This document shows, piece after piece, positions 52,982 to 63,800 of a stretch of DNA of 64,000 nt. The position numbers were made by a program, and so were the translations under genes. Position 1 is the first letter of the stretch; each line of letters starts with the position of its first letter. The stretch lies in the NCBI GenBank assembly GCA_023935145.1, contig CM043701.1, positions 71,130,317 to 71,194,316 on the forward strand. Direction: 5' to 3'. The notes beneath the pieces were generated by a model that saw only the letters and a list, made by a program, of their open reading frames with translations, did no database searches and was not told the origin of the DNA. This stretch comes from Bretschneidera sinensis. Its lineage: Eukaryota; Streptophyta; Magnoliopsida; Brassicales; Akaniaceae.

Positions 52982-53413
52982 TTATTCACTGGAGAACTTG
53001 AAATGACCAGCAAGAGGAATCTTCACTAGTTTACAATCTTCTATAGAAAACTTAGATAACACATTTTCTATGTAAGAAGATGGAGAAACCTTCAACCTGT
53101 TTCTCTCCCTTTCCCGAATTCTACTAATCCCAAGGATCTTTTGTGCAAGGCCAAGATTCTTCCTTTCGAACTCCTCACTGAGTTTAGATGTCAACCTTTC
53201 TATCCTCTCCCAGTTGTTCCCAACCAACAGCATGTCATCAGCATAGATGAGGTTACTCACCCTTTCCTTCACCTTGTGTCTAGGTGAGAAAGTTTTTGTG
53301 AAATCTATGTCATCTCTTTGCATGAACCCTTTCACCACTAGCCTAGCCTTATATCGGACTTCATCCCCTGGAGGGTTCTCTTCTTTGATCTTGTAAATCC
53401 ACTTAGAATCCAC
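52982..53413 (-). pseudogene. F reverse transcriptase, internally deleted
   Basis: MDSKWIYKIKEENPPGDEVR, YKARLVVKGFMQRDDIDFTK, TFSPRHKVKERVSNLIYADD, then MLLVGNNWERIERL and FERKNLGLAQKILGISRIRE. Between TFSP and YADD a copia RT should carry about 100 residues including the first catalytic Asp and the SLYGLKQ block. Here only about ten are present. The YxDD box itself survives as YADD. Frame is open across the deletion. Confidence 0.9.
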
Positions 53414-53446
53414 AACTCTCTATTTTCCTGGAATGTGCACTAATTC

Positions 53447-53725
53447 CTAAGAGTTGTTCTTCCTCAAAGAATACATTTCTTCCTCCATAGTTAGCTTCCA
53501 TCTTAACGAATCCTTACATCCCATGGCATTAATGTAAGTCTCTGGTTCACTTATCCCTTCTTCTGTCCAAGGAGCTACTGCATTCGCAGCCACAAAACCA
53601 TATCTTAAAGGTGGTTTGACCAGCCTTCTTTCCTGGTCCCTTGTGAGCTGATAGTCATTCTGACTTGCTGCATCATCCCCTTCTAGTTCAGCCTCCTCAA
53701 GTGTCCTTAGCTTGGCATTCATCAA
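53447..53725 (-). pseudogene. F linker between integrase and RT
   Basis: RRLVKPPLRYGFVAANAVAP and EPETYINAMGCKDSLRWKLT, MEEEMYSLRKNNS: the usual lead-in to copia RT (a conserved W...M..E..SL..N motif). Acidic upstream part. Confidence 0.8.
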
Positions 53726-53936
53726 TGGGCTCTACCTGGTCTAAACCCCTTTACCTTCCTTGCTCTACTTGAACTGAATTTTCCTTGATGCTATGCTCCA
53801 CAAATACCGAACTGGTTTGCTCACTATCCCCTGCAGGGTTAGTTTTCTCCAAATAGGGAAACACATGCTCATTAAAAATGACATCCTTACTTATTATGAG
53901 TTTAAATCCTTTTTGCTCTAAGGACCACAACCTATA

Positions 53937-55103
53937 CTATTTAGCCCCTTCCCCATACCCTAGAAACACACATTTTCTATACCTTGGGCTAAGTTTATCA
54001 TCCTTTTGATGTGCAAACGCAGCACATCCAAAAATTCTAAGGTTGTTCAAATCAGGGGGTTTACCACTCCACATCTTCTCGGGAGTCTTAAGGTCCACAG
54101 CCCTAGAGGGTGATCTATTAACCAAATACGCAGCAGTAGACACCACTTCCCCCCAAAAACATTTGGGTAATCTATATCCTATAACCATGCATCTAACCTT
54201 TTCTATAAGGGTCTTATTCATCCTCTCAGTAACTCCATTTTGCTGAGGGGTTTTCACAACTGTTCTATGTCTTAGAATGCCAATTTAACTTACAAAATTG
54301 ATCAAGTTCCTTGTTAAAAATTCTAAGCCATTATCGGTTCTTAACACCTTAACTACCTTGCCCATTTGAGTCTCTTCCAGCTTTTTCCACACCACAAATT
54401 TATTCAAAGCATCTGATTTATTTTTAAGCAAATAAACCCAAACCTTTCTAGAATAATCATCAATTAAAGACAAAAAGTAAAGATTACCTCCCTATGTTAG
54501 TGTTCTTATTGGTCCCCAAAGATCCGTATGAATGTAGTCAAGAATGCCCTTAGACTTGTGCACTCTGGTGTTGAAGTTGACCCGATGTTGTTTCCCAAGA
54601 ACACAACATTCGCAGAAATCAAGTTTCTCTACTTTGTCACGATCAAGTAGATCATCCTTGCTGAGAACTTGCAGGCCCTTTTTGCTCATATGTCCCAAGT
54701 GATTGTGCCAAAGAGCTGCCTTATCCATCTCAGCCATCAAGCTTGCTACTTGATCCTTGATCTCCGTGTCTCTGATCATCTCATAGAGACCATCCTTCAT
54801 TACTGCTTTGATCACTATCAAAGATCCCTTAGTTACCTTGATTTTTCCTCCCTCTGCCTTGTATGTGTACCCCATGGAATCTAGCTGCCCCAATGAGATC
54901 AAATTTCTTCTCAACTCTGGAAGATATCTCACATTCCTTAGTAGCCTTGTCATTCCATCAAACATCCTCAACTGGATGTCTCTCGTGCCCCTCACTTGGT
55001 AAGAAGTATCATTCCCTAGGAAAACCTTTCCATCATTGGTTTCTTTGAAATTCTTGAACCAATCCAGGTGAGGACACATATGATAGGTGCACCCGGTATC
55101 CAA
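53937..55103 (-). pseudogene. F protease, pre-integrase and integrase
   Basis: 55103-54492: MDTGCTYHMCPHLDWF (protease site, DSG as DTG), KAALWHNHLGHMSKKGLQVL (pre-integrase HHCC) with CECCVLGKQHRVNF, then LDYIHTDLWGP (first integrase Asp). 54473-54285: SLIDDYSRKVWVYLLKNKSD and VLRTDNGLEF (second Asp). 54257-53937: TPQQNGVTERMNKTLIEKVR (Glu), FWGEVVSTAAYLVNRSPSRA and CVFLGYGEGAK. Catalytic residues all look intact. Frame breaks are at about 54487 and 54270. Confidence 0.9.
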
Positions 55104-55106
55104 GAT

Positions 55107-55794
55107 CTATTTCCCACTGCCTTCTTGCCCCTTGCTCATATTTGAGCACACAATAAGAACATCATCATCTTGTTGTTCTCCCTTGGCAACTGAAGCCTCT
55201 CCATTCTTGGTATGGCTTCCTCCCTCATCCCTCATCATCTTCTTGCAATCTTTCTTGAAATGACCCTCCTTATGGCAGTAGAAGCATCTCTTTCCTCCAA
55301 ATCTTAGTTTGGAGTGCGCTCTCCCATGGCTTTCTCCTCTACCTTGTGGTTTGTCCCAATAGTAGCCATATATGTTACTGCCATACCGAGTTGTTGGCCT
55401 TCCTCTAATGAACAGCCCTTCTCCACTTGATGCTTTCCTCATCTTGGCATCAAGATTATCTTGCAACTCTTTATCATGATCCATTTTAAAAGCAAAGATT
55501 CGTTTATGAAGATACCTCTTATTAGGGAGAGTCTTGGTAAGAAACAACTCATCTAGTTTCTTCCAAATGACAGCTGGCCTTTGTGACACTATCTGACATG
55601 TGCAGAAAGATGGTGTTGTATGCCATCTTCTTCATCTCATTCCGTTGGACCTCCGTGATACTTGCTGGAAAAGCGTCATCTTCTCCAATCACCAAGTCCA
55701 CCTTTTGTTGCATAAGAACAGCCTTGATTTTCCGCTTCCAAATGGCAAAATCTCCCTTTCCATCAAACTTCTCAACAATGAAGTTCGAACTCAT
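55107..55794 (-). pseudogene. F gag
   Basis: 55794-55549: MSSNFIVEKFDGKGDFAIWK, RKIKAVLMQQKVDLVI. 55589-55107 overlaps in another frame: IWKKLDELFLTKTLPNKRYL, then CFYCHKEGHFKKDC, a complete CX2CX4HX4C knuckle. One frameshift near 55570 joins the two. The region upstream (55795-56148) is a leader containing three copies of a GAATCACC.CAAGAACACGA type phrase. Confidence 0.9.
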
Positions 55795-55849
55795 CTTGCG
55801 GAGAAAATCCCAGATTTATGCAGCACCCATAATTGCTTTCCAACTTCTT

Positions 55850-56050
55850 CTAAATCTCAAGAACACAATCAAAGATTGATCTCAATGCTATTCTTGAATC
55901 ACCCTCAAGAATACGATCAGATCTTGATCTCTACTCCGTTCTTGAATCACCTCAAGAACACGACTAGATATTGATCTCTACTCCGTTCTTGAACCACCTC
56001 AAGAACACGATCAAATATTGATCTCTACTCCATTCTTGAATCACCCAAAA
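55850..56050. repeat. Short tandem repeat in F leader
   Basis: Four loose units of about 53 bp: CAAGAACACAATCAAAGATT, CAAGAATACGATCAGATCTT, CAAGAACACGACTAGATATT and CAAGAACACGATCAAATATT, each followed by GATCTC.A..C..TTCTTGAA. The unit is near-palindromic (TTCTTGAA...CAAGAA). Confidence 0.8.
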
Positions 56051-56148
56051 AGTTTCCTTTCATTCTTGGAGTCTTGCTCCGATAACCCCCTATTCTTGCT
56101 CCGATACCAGCTGTTGTTGAACCACAACTCTGATACTACCTGTCCAAA

Positions 56149-56160
56149 GCTCTGATACCA
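56149..56160 (-). other. F primer-binding site (tRNA-iMet)
   Basis: GCTCTGATACCA on the plus strand, exact TGGTATCAGAGC on the element strand, one base from the LTR. Confidence 0.9.
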
Positions 56161-56161
56161 C

Positions 56162-57028
56162 TGTTAGAAAATTATCTTCTTGCGGAATCCCAGGTTGTGA
56201 TCTTTCCAAACACCCAAGTCTAGAATGACTTGTAATAAAATCGAAACAAAACAGAAATCAAACCAATCAAAGAAAGAACACAAGCAATTGTTGTCGTGGT
56301 TCAGCAATATGCCTACATCCCCGTGAGCTCCTCCGAGCTCTCTGCACTAAATCAATGGATTTCTTACAATTACAGCAATACCACTTCAAGAATCCTCAAG
56401 TTCTTGAAGAACAAAAGAAGAGAAAAAGAAAGTGATAAGGACTAGTGTTTCCCTAGAATTTTTCCCAAGAAAATTCCAATTACAAAGCCCTTGAATCTCC
56501 AATCTATACTACTCTCTCTCTAAACAACCAGCCTCTCTTGAATGAGTCTCTCCTATGTTTAGTGTCTTTGCACTCTTACACACCATGTGTTCTATTTCAC
56601 ACACATTCACATGTCATTTTTCATCACACCTTGAATGGCTCCTAGATGACCCTTTATATAGAGCAATGACTACCTCATCCAATCTTTGATATCAATCTCA
56701 ACCTTTAGATCTCAAGAACCAAAGACTCATGGCTCTCTAAGAGTCTAAGTAATCCTGTGCATTTTAACCATGTTTCACGCACTATCTCAAAGTGCCCAAA
56801 ATGAGGCTTCCGGTGTGCCATGCATCGCGGCCTAGAACAGGGCTAGCCGCGGCCCAGACCAGGGCACACAACCTCCAAGTGCTGGGTGCCATGGCGCAAA
56901 CCACCCTGTGCCACGGCGCACACCTGGGAGAGGCTTCTCCATTCTTCATCCTTTGCTGGAGGCCGCGGCGCACAGTTGTATCTGAAGCTGACTTTTTCTC
57001 CTGTTTAATCCTTAGACAAATACCAGCA
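56162..57028 (-). repeat. F 5' LTR (right)
   Basis: TGTTAGAAAATTATC to ATACCAGCA, 867 bp. TATA at 56653-56660 (minus). U3 has GGAGGCCGCGGC at 56958-56969. Confidence 0.9.
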
Positions 57029-57033
57029 GTTTT

Positions 57034-57420
57034 CATAAAGACAAGCATGTGTTGCCTTATCCTCAATGGCATATGATTTTATTGCTACGTCTTAAGGTAG
57101 CGAGGATATCTTATGGATGAGAAGATTCCTGAGATGTATACCATTTATTAATACACCTAAAAATCCAATAACATTATTTTTTGATAACCAAACAGCTATC
57201 AACAACACAAAGAATAAAATATGCCAAGTAATAGAAAGCGTATTGCTATGAGATATAATCATATTAGAAGTGTTGTGAAGAAGGATAAAGTAATGTTTGA
57301 ATATTTACCCACTGATCAAATCTTGGTTAACCTTCTTACAAAACCACTTAGTGGTGATAAGATTTAGAAAACCGTGGGAGGTATGAGACTATTACCAATT
57401 AAGAGAGATAATATTGATTG
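57034..57420 (+). pseudogene. C RNase H, distal part
   Basis: Resumes after F. DNQTAINNTKNKIC (catalytic Asp region), MRYNHIRSVVKKDKVMFEYL, PTDQILVNLLTKPLSGDKI, then a stop and KTVGGMRLLPIKRDN. This is the C-terminal end of copia pol. Confidence 0.85.
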
Positions 57421-58006
57421 AAACACTCTTTTATGTTGATTTCAATAGAGAGTTTAAATTTTCTTTTAAAAATAACAATTCAAGAGTTCAGTGGCAGTTC
57501 ATTATGATATTATCAAGGAAATGAAAGTGGTAAAATTAATTTCAAGTGCTTCATTAATCTAACGAATAGTGTGGGTAAATTACTCTATTATAAAGTCTAA
57601 TATCTGGTTGATGCACTATTTTTCTACAAAAGAGATAGGATGGACTTTTATCCTTAACAAACGCATAGTTAAATTAAGTGGAGTACGAGAGCGGTTGTAG
57701 ACACTATTGATGAGTTTGCCTTTGCAAGTAGGGAAGTAAGAGGTCGTTTCCTATGGATTATTAGTAAAATCTTAGAGTACTTTTTAAAGCAGGATAAACG
57801 TAAGGCCTTTTAATGTGTTGTCTTAGTGGAACTAAGGGTTGGTGTATAATGTGAATATGTATCTCTTGATTCATATTCAACCTAAGGTTCAAGCTTGGCC
57901 ACCACTGGGCATACACTATATATTATCCCATAAAATCTGCATCATGCATTACATTACATTGCATACATACAATTTTATCATTATTATTAGAAAATAAGTG
58001 GGGGAT
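57421..58006 (+). other. C 3' non-coding region and polypurine tract
   Basis: No gene. It ends in AAATAAGTGGGGGAT (57992-58006), the polypurine tract next to the LTR start TGTATATG. Confidence 0.8.
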
Positions 58007-58225
58007 TGTATATGTATATACACACAATATTTTTTAATAATAAAATCTTAAATTAAATAAATACGAGAGTATAGAAAGATATATAATAAATAATATATAA
58101 GAGAGAAAAAAAGAAGGAAAAAAAGAATGAACAAATGAACAAAAAGAAAGGAAGGTAGAATGGTAGTGCGCTGGCAGCAAGTAATGTTTAGAAGTTTGAA
58201 AAGCAGTAGTTTTTTTCTTCGACAG
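58007..58225 (+). repeat. C 3' LTR, first part
   Basis: TGTATATGTATATACACAC, then GGAAGGTAGAATGGTAGTGC and GTTTAGAAGTTTGAAAAGC as in 32822-33246. Copia E enters after GACAG. Confidence 0.85.
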
Positions 58226-58376
58226 TGATAGAAAAAGAAATAGGGTTTGAAAAATTGTATCATATACTTATTGAATTACAACTATACAATAGTTTATATA
58301 GGAATATAAGGAGCCATATATTGCAAGTCTAAATTAAGAAACTAATAATAATAAAATCTCAGAATATATCCTAATA
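58226..58376 (-). repeat. E 3' LTR (left)
   Basis: 151 bp, from minus-strand TATTAGGATATATTC to TTTCTATCA. Shares GGTTTGAAAAATTGTAT and GAATTACAACTATACAA with the right LTR. Confidence 0.85.
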
Positions 58377-58391
58377 CCCCTCCTCAAATTT

Positions 58392-59078
58392 AAGGTGGTA
58401 AAGTACATACTAACTTGAGTTGGCTAACTAACTTATCAAAATGGCCAAGTAACTGAGCTTTAGTAGAGATAACAGCAATTTGAGCAGCGGAGCAAACAGA
58501 AACAAGGCGAATAGTACCACGTCCGATGTGTTGACGAATGAAGTGACAATCATTTTCAATGTACTTGATCCACTCATTGAAAACATCATTATGAGTAATA
58601 GTCATGGCACTGCGATTATCGCAATAAATAACAATGGCAACAGAATATGTAACATCCATATCCTATAATAACCAACGAAGCTAAAGAATTTCAACAACAG
58701 TATCAACAATGACACGATATTCTGACTCGGTACTAGATCTAGAAGAAAGAGTATGTTCCTTGCTACGCTAGGAAATAAGTGAATCACCCAAGAAGTAGCA
58801 GAAACTAATGGTAGAATGTAGATCAATAGGATCCCCAACTCAGTCAGCATCAGAATATCCATGTAACTTAAGAGAAGACTGACATGAGAAATGCAAGAAA
58901 TGAAACAAAATACCTTTGATGTACCAAAGGATGCGAAGAATAACAGCAAAATGAGTGGTACGAGGTGTAGACATAAACTAACTGATGATATGAACAGTGT
59001 GAGCTAGATTAGTTCGAGTCACAGTGAGATATACCAAGCTCCCAACGAACTGATGATAAAGTGTGGATCACTAAGAGG
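58392..59078 (-). pseudogene. E RNase H
   Basis: 58659-58390: IVIYCDNRSAMTITHNDVFN, EWIKYIENDCHFIRQHI, then GTIRLVSVCSAAQIAVISTK. The HERTKHIE motif has drifted to NEWIKYIE. The upstream half (to 59078) is recognisable by GYSDADWVGDP-like codons in a shifted frame. It ends at the polypurine tract. Confidence 0.85.
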
Positions 59079-59810
59079 TTAACCATCAATAGATGTTAAC
59101 TTAACATTGACCTTAAGATGAGTAGAAGCAATCTTGCTATCTGTCAAACCAGCTCGAGTAAGAAGATTATAAGCATATTTACCTTGAGATAAATAATAAC
59201 AAGTAGAATCAAACGATACTTCAAGGCTCAAGTAGCTAAGAGAACCCAAATCCTTCATTTCAAACTCTTGACTAAGAAAGAATTTGAACTCAATACCTTG
59301 AATATCATCATCTGTCATGATCATATCATCAACATACAATAAGAGAAAAATGTGAACTCTGTCAGTGTTCTTGAGAAAAAAGTGCGATGTCATAGGACCT
59401 TGAAGTGAAACCAAATTGACTGACAATGGGGCTAAATTTTACAAACCAAGCTCGATGAGCTTATTTAAGACCATACAAAGCTTGACCTAGACGACAAATT
59501 TTATCAGGTGGGTAATCATAACCAAGAGGGGGTTGCATGTAAACTTCTTCATCAAGATCACCATTGAGAAAAGCATTTTTGACGCCCATTTGAGGCAGAT
59601 TTTATTTTCATATTGCAGCAATAGCAAGCAAACTACGAACAAATGTAAGATGGGAAACATAAGCAAATGTTTCTTCATAGTCAATATCATATTCTTAAGC
59701 ATAACCCTTAGCTATAAGACAAGCTTTATAGCATTCCACAGACCCATTAGAACAAGTTTTGATTTTATAGACCCGCTTATAGTAAATTGCAGTTTTAACA
59801 GAGGGTAGAT
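59079..59810 (-). pseudogene. E reverse transcriptase
   Basis: 59810-59427 is frame-broken but shows [33 protein letters not shown] (a glycine-rich first motif where AFL follows KN) and the [14 protein letters not shown] block in fragments. 59426-59079 is open: HIFLLLYVDDMIMTDDD has an intact YVDD, then FFLSQEFEMKDLGSLSYLSL and LTRAGLTDSKIASTHL. Confidence 0.85.
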
Positions 59811-60247
59811 CAACCAAGTCTTAGGCATGAGTTTTAGCAAATACTTGAATCTCGTCATTCATTTCTTGCTACTAAAGAGGATTAGAACTGGCTTCCCGAT
59901 AGAATTGAGGCTCATATAAAGAGGAAATGATAGTAAAACAGTGATAATCACGAAGTTGAGTAGGTGGTTTACTTACCTAAGAAGAAATACAATGAATGGT
60001 CAAGTCAATTGACTCAAGAGGAGATGGACCAGAACTATCAGAAGAAGAAAACTTTATGGATGAAGTCGTATTATGGTCAGAAAAAACCTGTGAAAGCTCA
60101 ATACAGTTTTCTGAAACATTATCGTGAAAAAAGAAGTCAATCGAAGAATAAAAAAATCAAAACTAAGCTACTTAGAGATGATGAAAAGGAGGTTAAGGAA
60201 TAAACCATCTTGTGTTCCCAAAAGACAACTTGACGAGAAATGCGAAG

Positions 60248-61022
60248 TCAGCTAGATATGGGATCCCAACACCTATAACATTTATGTTCAATACCATAGC
60301 CAAGAAAACAATGAAGTCTAGCACGAAGTTCTAACTTAGTGCGTTCCTGGGGGTGAAGGAGAAAAAAACAAGCACAACCAAATATTTTAATAAGGTTATA
60401 ATTTGGGGGAGTACCATATAAACGTTCATATGGAGATTGGTATTGAATGATAGGCAAACGAAGACGATTAATGGTGTACACAACAATAAGGACGGTTTCC
60501 CCCAAAACAATGTTGAGGACAAGATGCAGAAATGACTAAGGCACGAATTGTTTCAAGAATATGTCTATGTTTGCATTCAGCACACCCATTTTGCTGAGAA
60601 ATGTCAGGGCATGAGCGATGAGGAAGGGTACCTTGGCTCTAGAGAAAAGAAAGAAAATTAGATTCTAAATATTTTATGGCATTGTTAGCACGAAAAGTTT
60701 TAATGGAACAGAAAAATTGAATCTTAATCATAGCAGCAAAGTTTTGATAAATTTGTGGTAATTCAGAGTGAGCACACATAAAATACAGCCAAGTGTAGCT
60801 AGAAAAATCATCAACAAAAATGACAAAATATTTGGATCCCCCTATAGTGATAGTAGGAGAGGGACCCGAAACATCATAATTAACTACATCAAAATGAGCA
60901 GATGAAATAGAAGTACTATTATTAAAAGGTAAAATAGTTTGTTTAGCAAGCTGACATGGCAAACAATCAAAGTTATCATCCTTAACATAACCCAAAGAAC
61001 CATTAGAAAGTAACTGACACAA
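60248..61022 (-). pseudogene. E pre-integrase and integrase
   Basis: NFDCLPCQLAKQTILPFNNS, HFDVVNYDVSGPS (first catalytic region), KYFVIFVDDFSSYTWLYFMC, KTFRANNAIKYLE, where the second catalytic Asp (usually RSDNA) is Asn. 60505-60248: LPIIQYQSPYERLYGTPPNY, IKIFGCACFFLLHPQERTKL, CFLGYGIEHKCYRCWDP. Frame break near 60520-60640. Confidence 0.85.
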
Positions 61023-61289
61023 TCAACTAACAGAAGCATAACCCAAACGCGAATATCGAAGACTCAAAGGAGAAATATCTAAATCTAAAGCAAAAATGCG
61101 AGGTGGAATGTGAAGGTTAATTTGCTCAAACAGGCATCCTACTTCACAGTTGATCCTAAAAGTCTGTCCTATCTAAAGATCCTGTACAACACAAGATTGA
61201 CCCAGGAAAAGATCATGGAGACCCATGTTACAGAGTTGTCCAACAAAAATAGGATTCAAAGAAAGATTAAGAATTAAATAAATGTTAGG

Positions 61290-62475
61290 TTAGGATAATG
61301 TGGTCGTGGAAATGTGGCTGACATGCATGAAAGACCCATTAGCAATATAAATGACAAAAGCGGTAGAATCAGATATTTTCGAAGAGAAAAGAGAATAATC
61401 GGCAGTCATGTGATTACAACATGCAAAATCAAAATACCAAAAGGAAGTACTTGGAGTGGCCGACATAGTAGTGGCAGGTTGGCTACTAGAGTTAGAGAGA
61501 AGTTGTTTTAAGAGGACTTCAAGATCGCTAGTATAAAATGTAGGTGTAGAAGAGGAACCATCCTGAGAACCTTCAGAGGTAGCAGTAGTGTTGAACCTAG
61601 ATCCAGAGTTGAGGTTAGACTGCACACCTCGTCTAGACTGATTACCCCGAATAAAATTACCTCTTAGCGGTCGGATGGGACAATATGTAAGGAAATGACT
61701 ATTCTTATGACAATACCAATAGACCTTATTTGAACAATTTGCAACAAAATGTTCATGTTTCTGACAATAATGACAAGTCTTCTGATCTCGAGAAAAACGA
61801 GCAATAGAGGTGGCAAGTACAATATCGTTGCGTTGAAATCGCAATGTACCAAGACGAGTTTCCTCGTAAATCAATTCAGAAACTGCACTTTTAAGAGTAG
61901 GAAGAGGTGTACAATGAAGAATAGGGGCTCTCACATATTCAAAGTAATTAGTCAAGCATGTCAAAAGCTTAATCAAGCACATGTTATTACAATAAACCGC
62001 AAATTTGTCAGCATCAACAGTATTAGTCCAAACAGGCTCAGATTGCTCTAACTGACCTTACACATAATGCATCTCAACAAGAAAATAGTTATAGATTGCC
62101 CAAGATTTTGTTTCATAGTATGTAGCTTACCCAAAAGTTGGTACTGATGAGCAAGATGTGTAGTAGCTTAATGTTTTGCTAACAAGTCCCAAACCTCTTT
62201 AGCAGTTTCATAATGACCAAACTTACCATTAATATATGGAAGAAAGGTGTTTCGAAACCATATGATTATTCGATGATTCTTACTATTCAAATCCTCCAAC
62301 CATTCAGCAAATTTTTCAGCATCACCTATTTCTTTGTGAAGAAGAATCTTAATATCACCAATAGCATATCGTCAAAACTTACAAACTTTAAGAAAACTAT
62401 GCATGCCATATACCCAAGAATAATAATTAAATTCATTTAAAATAGTTTGAATAGATTGTGCAACATCAAATTTCT
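61290..62475 (-). pseudogene. E gag and start of protease
   Basis: 62475-61983 is frame-broken gag (NEFNYYSWVYGMHSFLKVCK, DAEKFAEWLEDLNSKNHRII, YETAKEVWDLLAKH). 61982-61290 is open for 230 codons: IYEETRLGTLRFQRNDIVLA, knuckles CHYCQKHEHFVANC and WYCHKNSHFLTYC, a serine-rich stretch, then STSFWYFDFACCNHMTADYS, where the protease DSG is DFA and so probably inactive. Confidence 0.85.
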
Positions 62476-63016
62476 CAAATAAAAACCATCATATATTAGA
62501 AGTACCGAATTAAAAAAAGCAAAATTAAATTGAAAAAAAAAAGACCTCAAAAGGAAAGAGCATGTTGAAAAATGCTTGGATCCAGTCTAATCAATTAAAA
62601 ACCCAATCAAATCTGAACTGGATGATATGGCAGAACAAGTATAAGGTGATGATGTAAAAGTACTGACGTCATGGTACAATATGGCAAAGTAAGTGGCGTC
62701 CACACAAACTAAACCTCAAATAATAAAATGCCAAATCCCAAAACGTAAAAAACGTGTCCACAGCAAAATGTAATTCACACGATCACAAATAAATAAAATC
62801 CACCGAGGAACAAAACTAGAACAGATCCAAAATAGCATGGTAAAGCAATCTGACGAAACCACAAAACTCAATAAAAACAGAAACACACTAGACTCGGCGA
62901 AACAACCAAATTAGCGCGGTCCAAACCGAAAAAATAGTAAAAGCAAACAAATTTCTGGAACCACAGTGTAGAAGAAAGCACGACAACGAAGGTCACAGAG
63001 AGTTAAAAGAGCCTAA

Positions 63017-63028
63017 GCTTTGATACCA
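63017..63028 (-). other. E primer-binding site (tRNA-iMet-like)
   Basis: GCTTTGATACCA on the plus strand, one mismatch to the iMet site, directly beside the LTR. Confidence 0.85.
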
Positions 63029-63134
63029 TGATAAACAAAAAAGAAAAAAGGTTTGAAAAATTGTATTATGTACTCATTGAATTACAACTATACAACAATT
63101 TATATAGGAATACAGGGAGTCATATATTCTAACA
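63029..63134 (-). repeat. E 5' LTR (right)
   Basis: 106 bp. It lacks about 45 bp present in the left LTR, between two ATATAT-like stretches, consistent with a small deletion. Confidence 0.85.
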
Positions 63135-63470
63135 GGCAGAAACCAGATAAATAAGCAGTAGTTTTCTGTTACAAAAACGAAAATTATCTTCCTCTCTAAC
63201 TCTTCTTTTCTTTCTCTCTATCATCTCATTGTATAGAACTTTCTGGATTCGGTTCTGGTTAGAACAAGTACAGTGCAACTTCTTGTTGGGTTAGGCAATT
63301 ATATCTTGGGGATAGAATTTCCATATCAACGCTTGCACTATATGAGGGAAATTACTAGTCTTTAAGATAGCTTTGAATCAAAGTGTCTTGCCTAACATTA
63401 AATACTTTTTTTTTTCCTTCTTGTTGGTTTTTGTCAATTCATAATCTATGTACATAAGTTTTATATAACA
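63135..63470 (+). repeat. C 3' LTR, second part
   Basis: Continues C's LTR after E: GGTTCTGGTTAGAACAAG, GGGGATAGAATTTCCATAT, CTTGCACTATATGAGGG, ending TTTTATATAACA. Matches 45629-45891. Confidence 0.85.
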
Positions 63471-63677
63471 ATAAAGTCCGATGGTTTTTCCTAAAAAGGG
63501 ATTTCATGTAAAAAAAAAAAATTTGTGTTCTTGCGGGCCGATTTATTTTCTGCTATTATTATTATGATGATTTGTCTAATTAGTGGTTTACTTTAGCATC
63601 TTATTTTAATCACACGAAGAGGAGAGAATATTTTATGGACAATTTATTTGTTTGTTTGATTGAGGTTCTTCCCAACA
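63471..63677 (+). repeat. Copia G 3' LTR, distal part
   Basis: GGTTTTTCCTAAAAAGGG, TTCATGTAAAA and TTTGTGTTCTTGC are typical of copia U5. From 63540 the sequence repeats 30931-31077. It ends CCCAACA. Confidence 0.7.
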
Positions 63678-63689
63678 AAGTAGAAGCAC

Positions 63690-63800
63690 AGAATTCTGGA
63701 AGTAGACATGATTGAAGCTTGGGCAGCTTTGTAAGGTCACGGGTTGCAAGGAACCTGGGTTTTGAAATTGTGTTGCTATTCAGTCGCTGAATTCTCATGA
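63690..63800 (+). pseudogene. LINE RNase H continuation
   Basis: MIEAWAAL in one frame and SRVARNLGFEIVLLFS in another resemble the middle of the LINE RNase H domain (EA.AAL.....A..LGF..V). This fits as the missing continuation of the LINE broken at 30927, 33 kb away. One frameshift lies between the two motifs. Confidence 0.6.

Larger units (their letters stand above)
51458..57028 (-). mobile_element. Ty1-copia element F
   Basis: 5571 bp, both LTRs, perfect GTTTT duplications (51453-51457 and 57029-57033), intact iMet primer site. Minus-strand order: gag, protease, integrase, RT (core deleted), RNase H. By eye the LTRs differ at about 8 percent over the 190 bp compared. It is the most completely bounded autonomous-type copia here but cannot make RT. 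Two solo LTRs of the family (R1 and R2) lie upstream in the same host element C. Confidence 0.9.
58226..63134 (-). mobile_element. Ty1-copia element E
   Basis: 4.9-kb minus-strand copia with very short LTRs (58226-58376 and 63029-63134), an iMet-like primer site at 63017-63028 and polypurine tract CCCCTCCTCAAATTT (plus strand, 58377-58391). Flanks GACAG (58221-58225) and GGCAG (63135-63139) differ at one base. Order: gag, protease, integrase, RT, RNase H, all frame-broken. Confidence 0.9.
32822..63470 (+). mobile_element. Ty1-copia element C, split by five insertions
   Basis: A plus-strand copia element whose own sequence is about 7 kb, spread over 30.6 kb. The 5' LTR is at 32822-33246 plus 45629-45891, and gag at 45921-47710. 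Protease starts at 47717, integrase at 48995, RT and RNase H at 50354-57420. The polypurine tract is at 57990-58006 and the 3' LTR at 58007-58225 plus 63135-63470. The insertions are D, R1, R2, F and E, each with a target duplication. No duplication is clear for C itself (ACTAG left, ATAAA right). No primer-binding site was recognised after 45891. Stops and frameshifts are abundant. Confidence 0.85.

Noticed and set aside
59964..60203. Lysine-rich plus-strand protein
   Set aside because: It is the antisense of E's integrase-RT linker, which reads sensibly on the minus strand.
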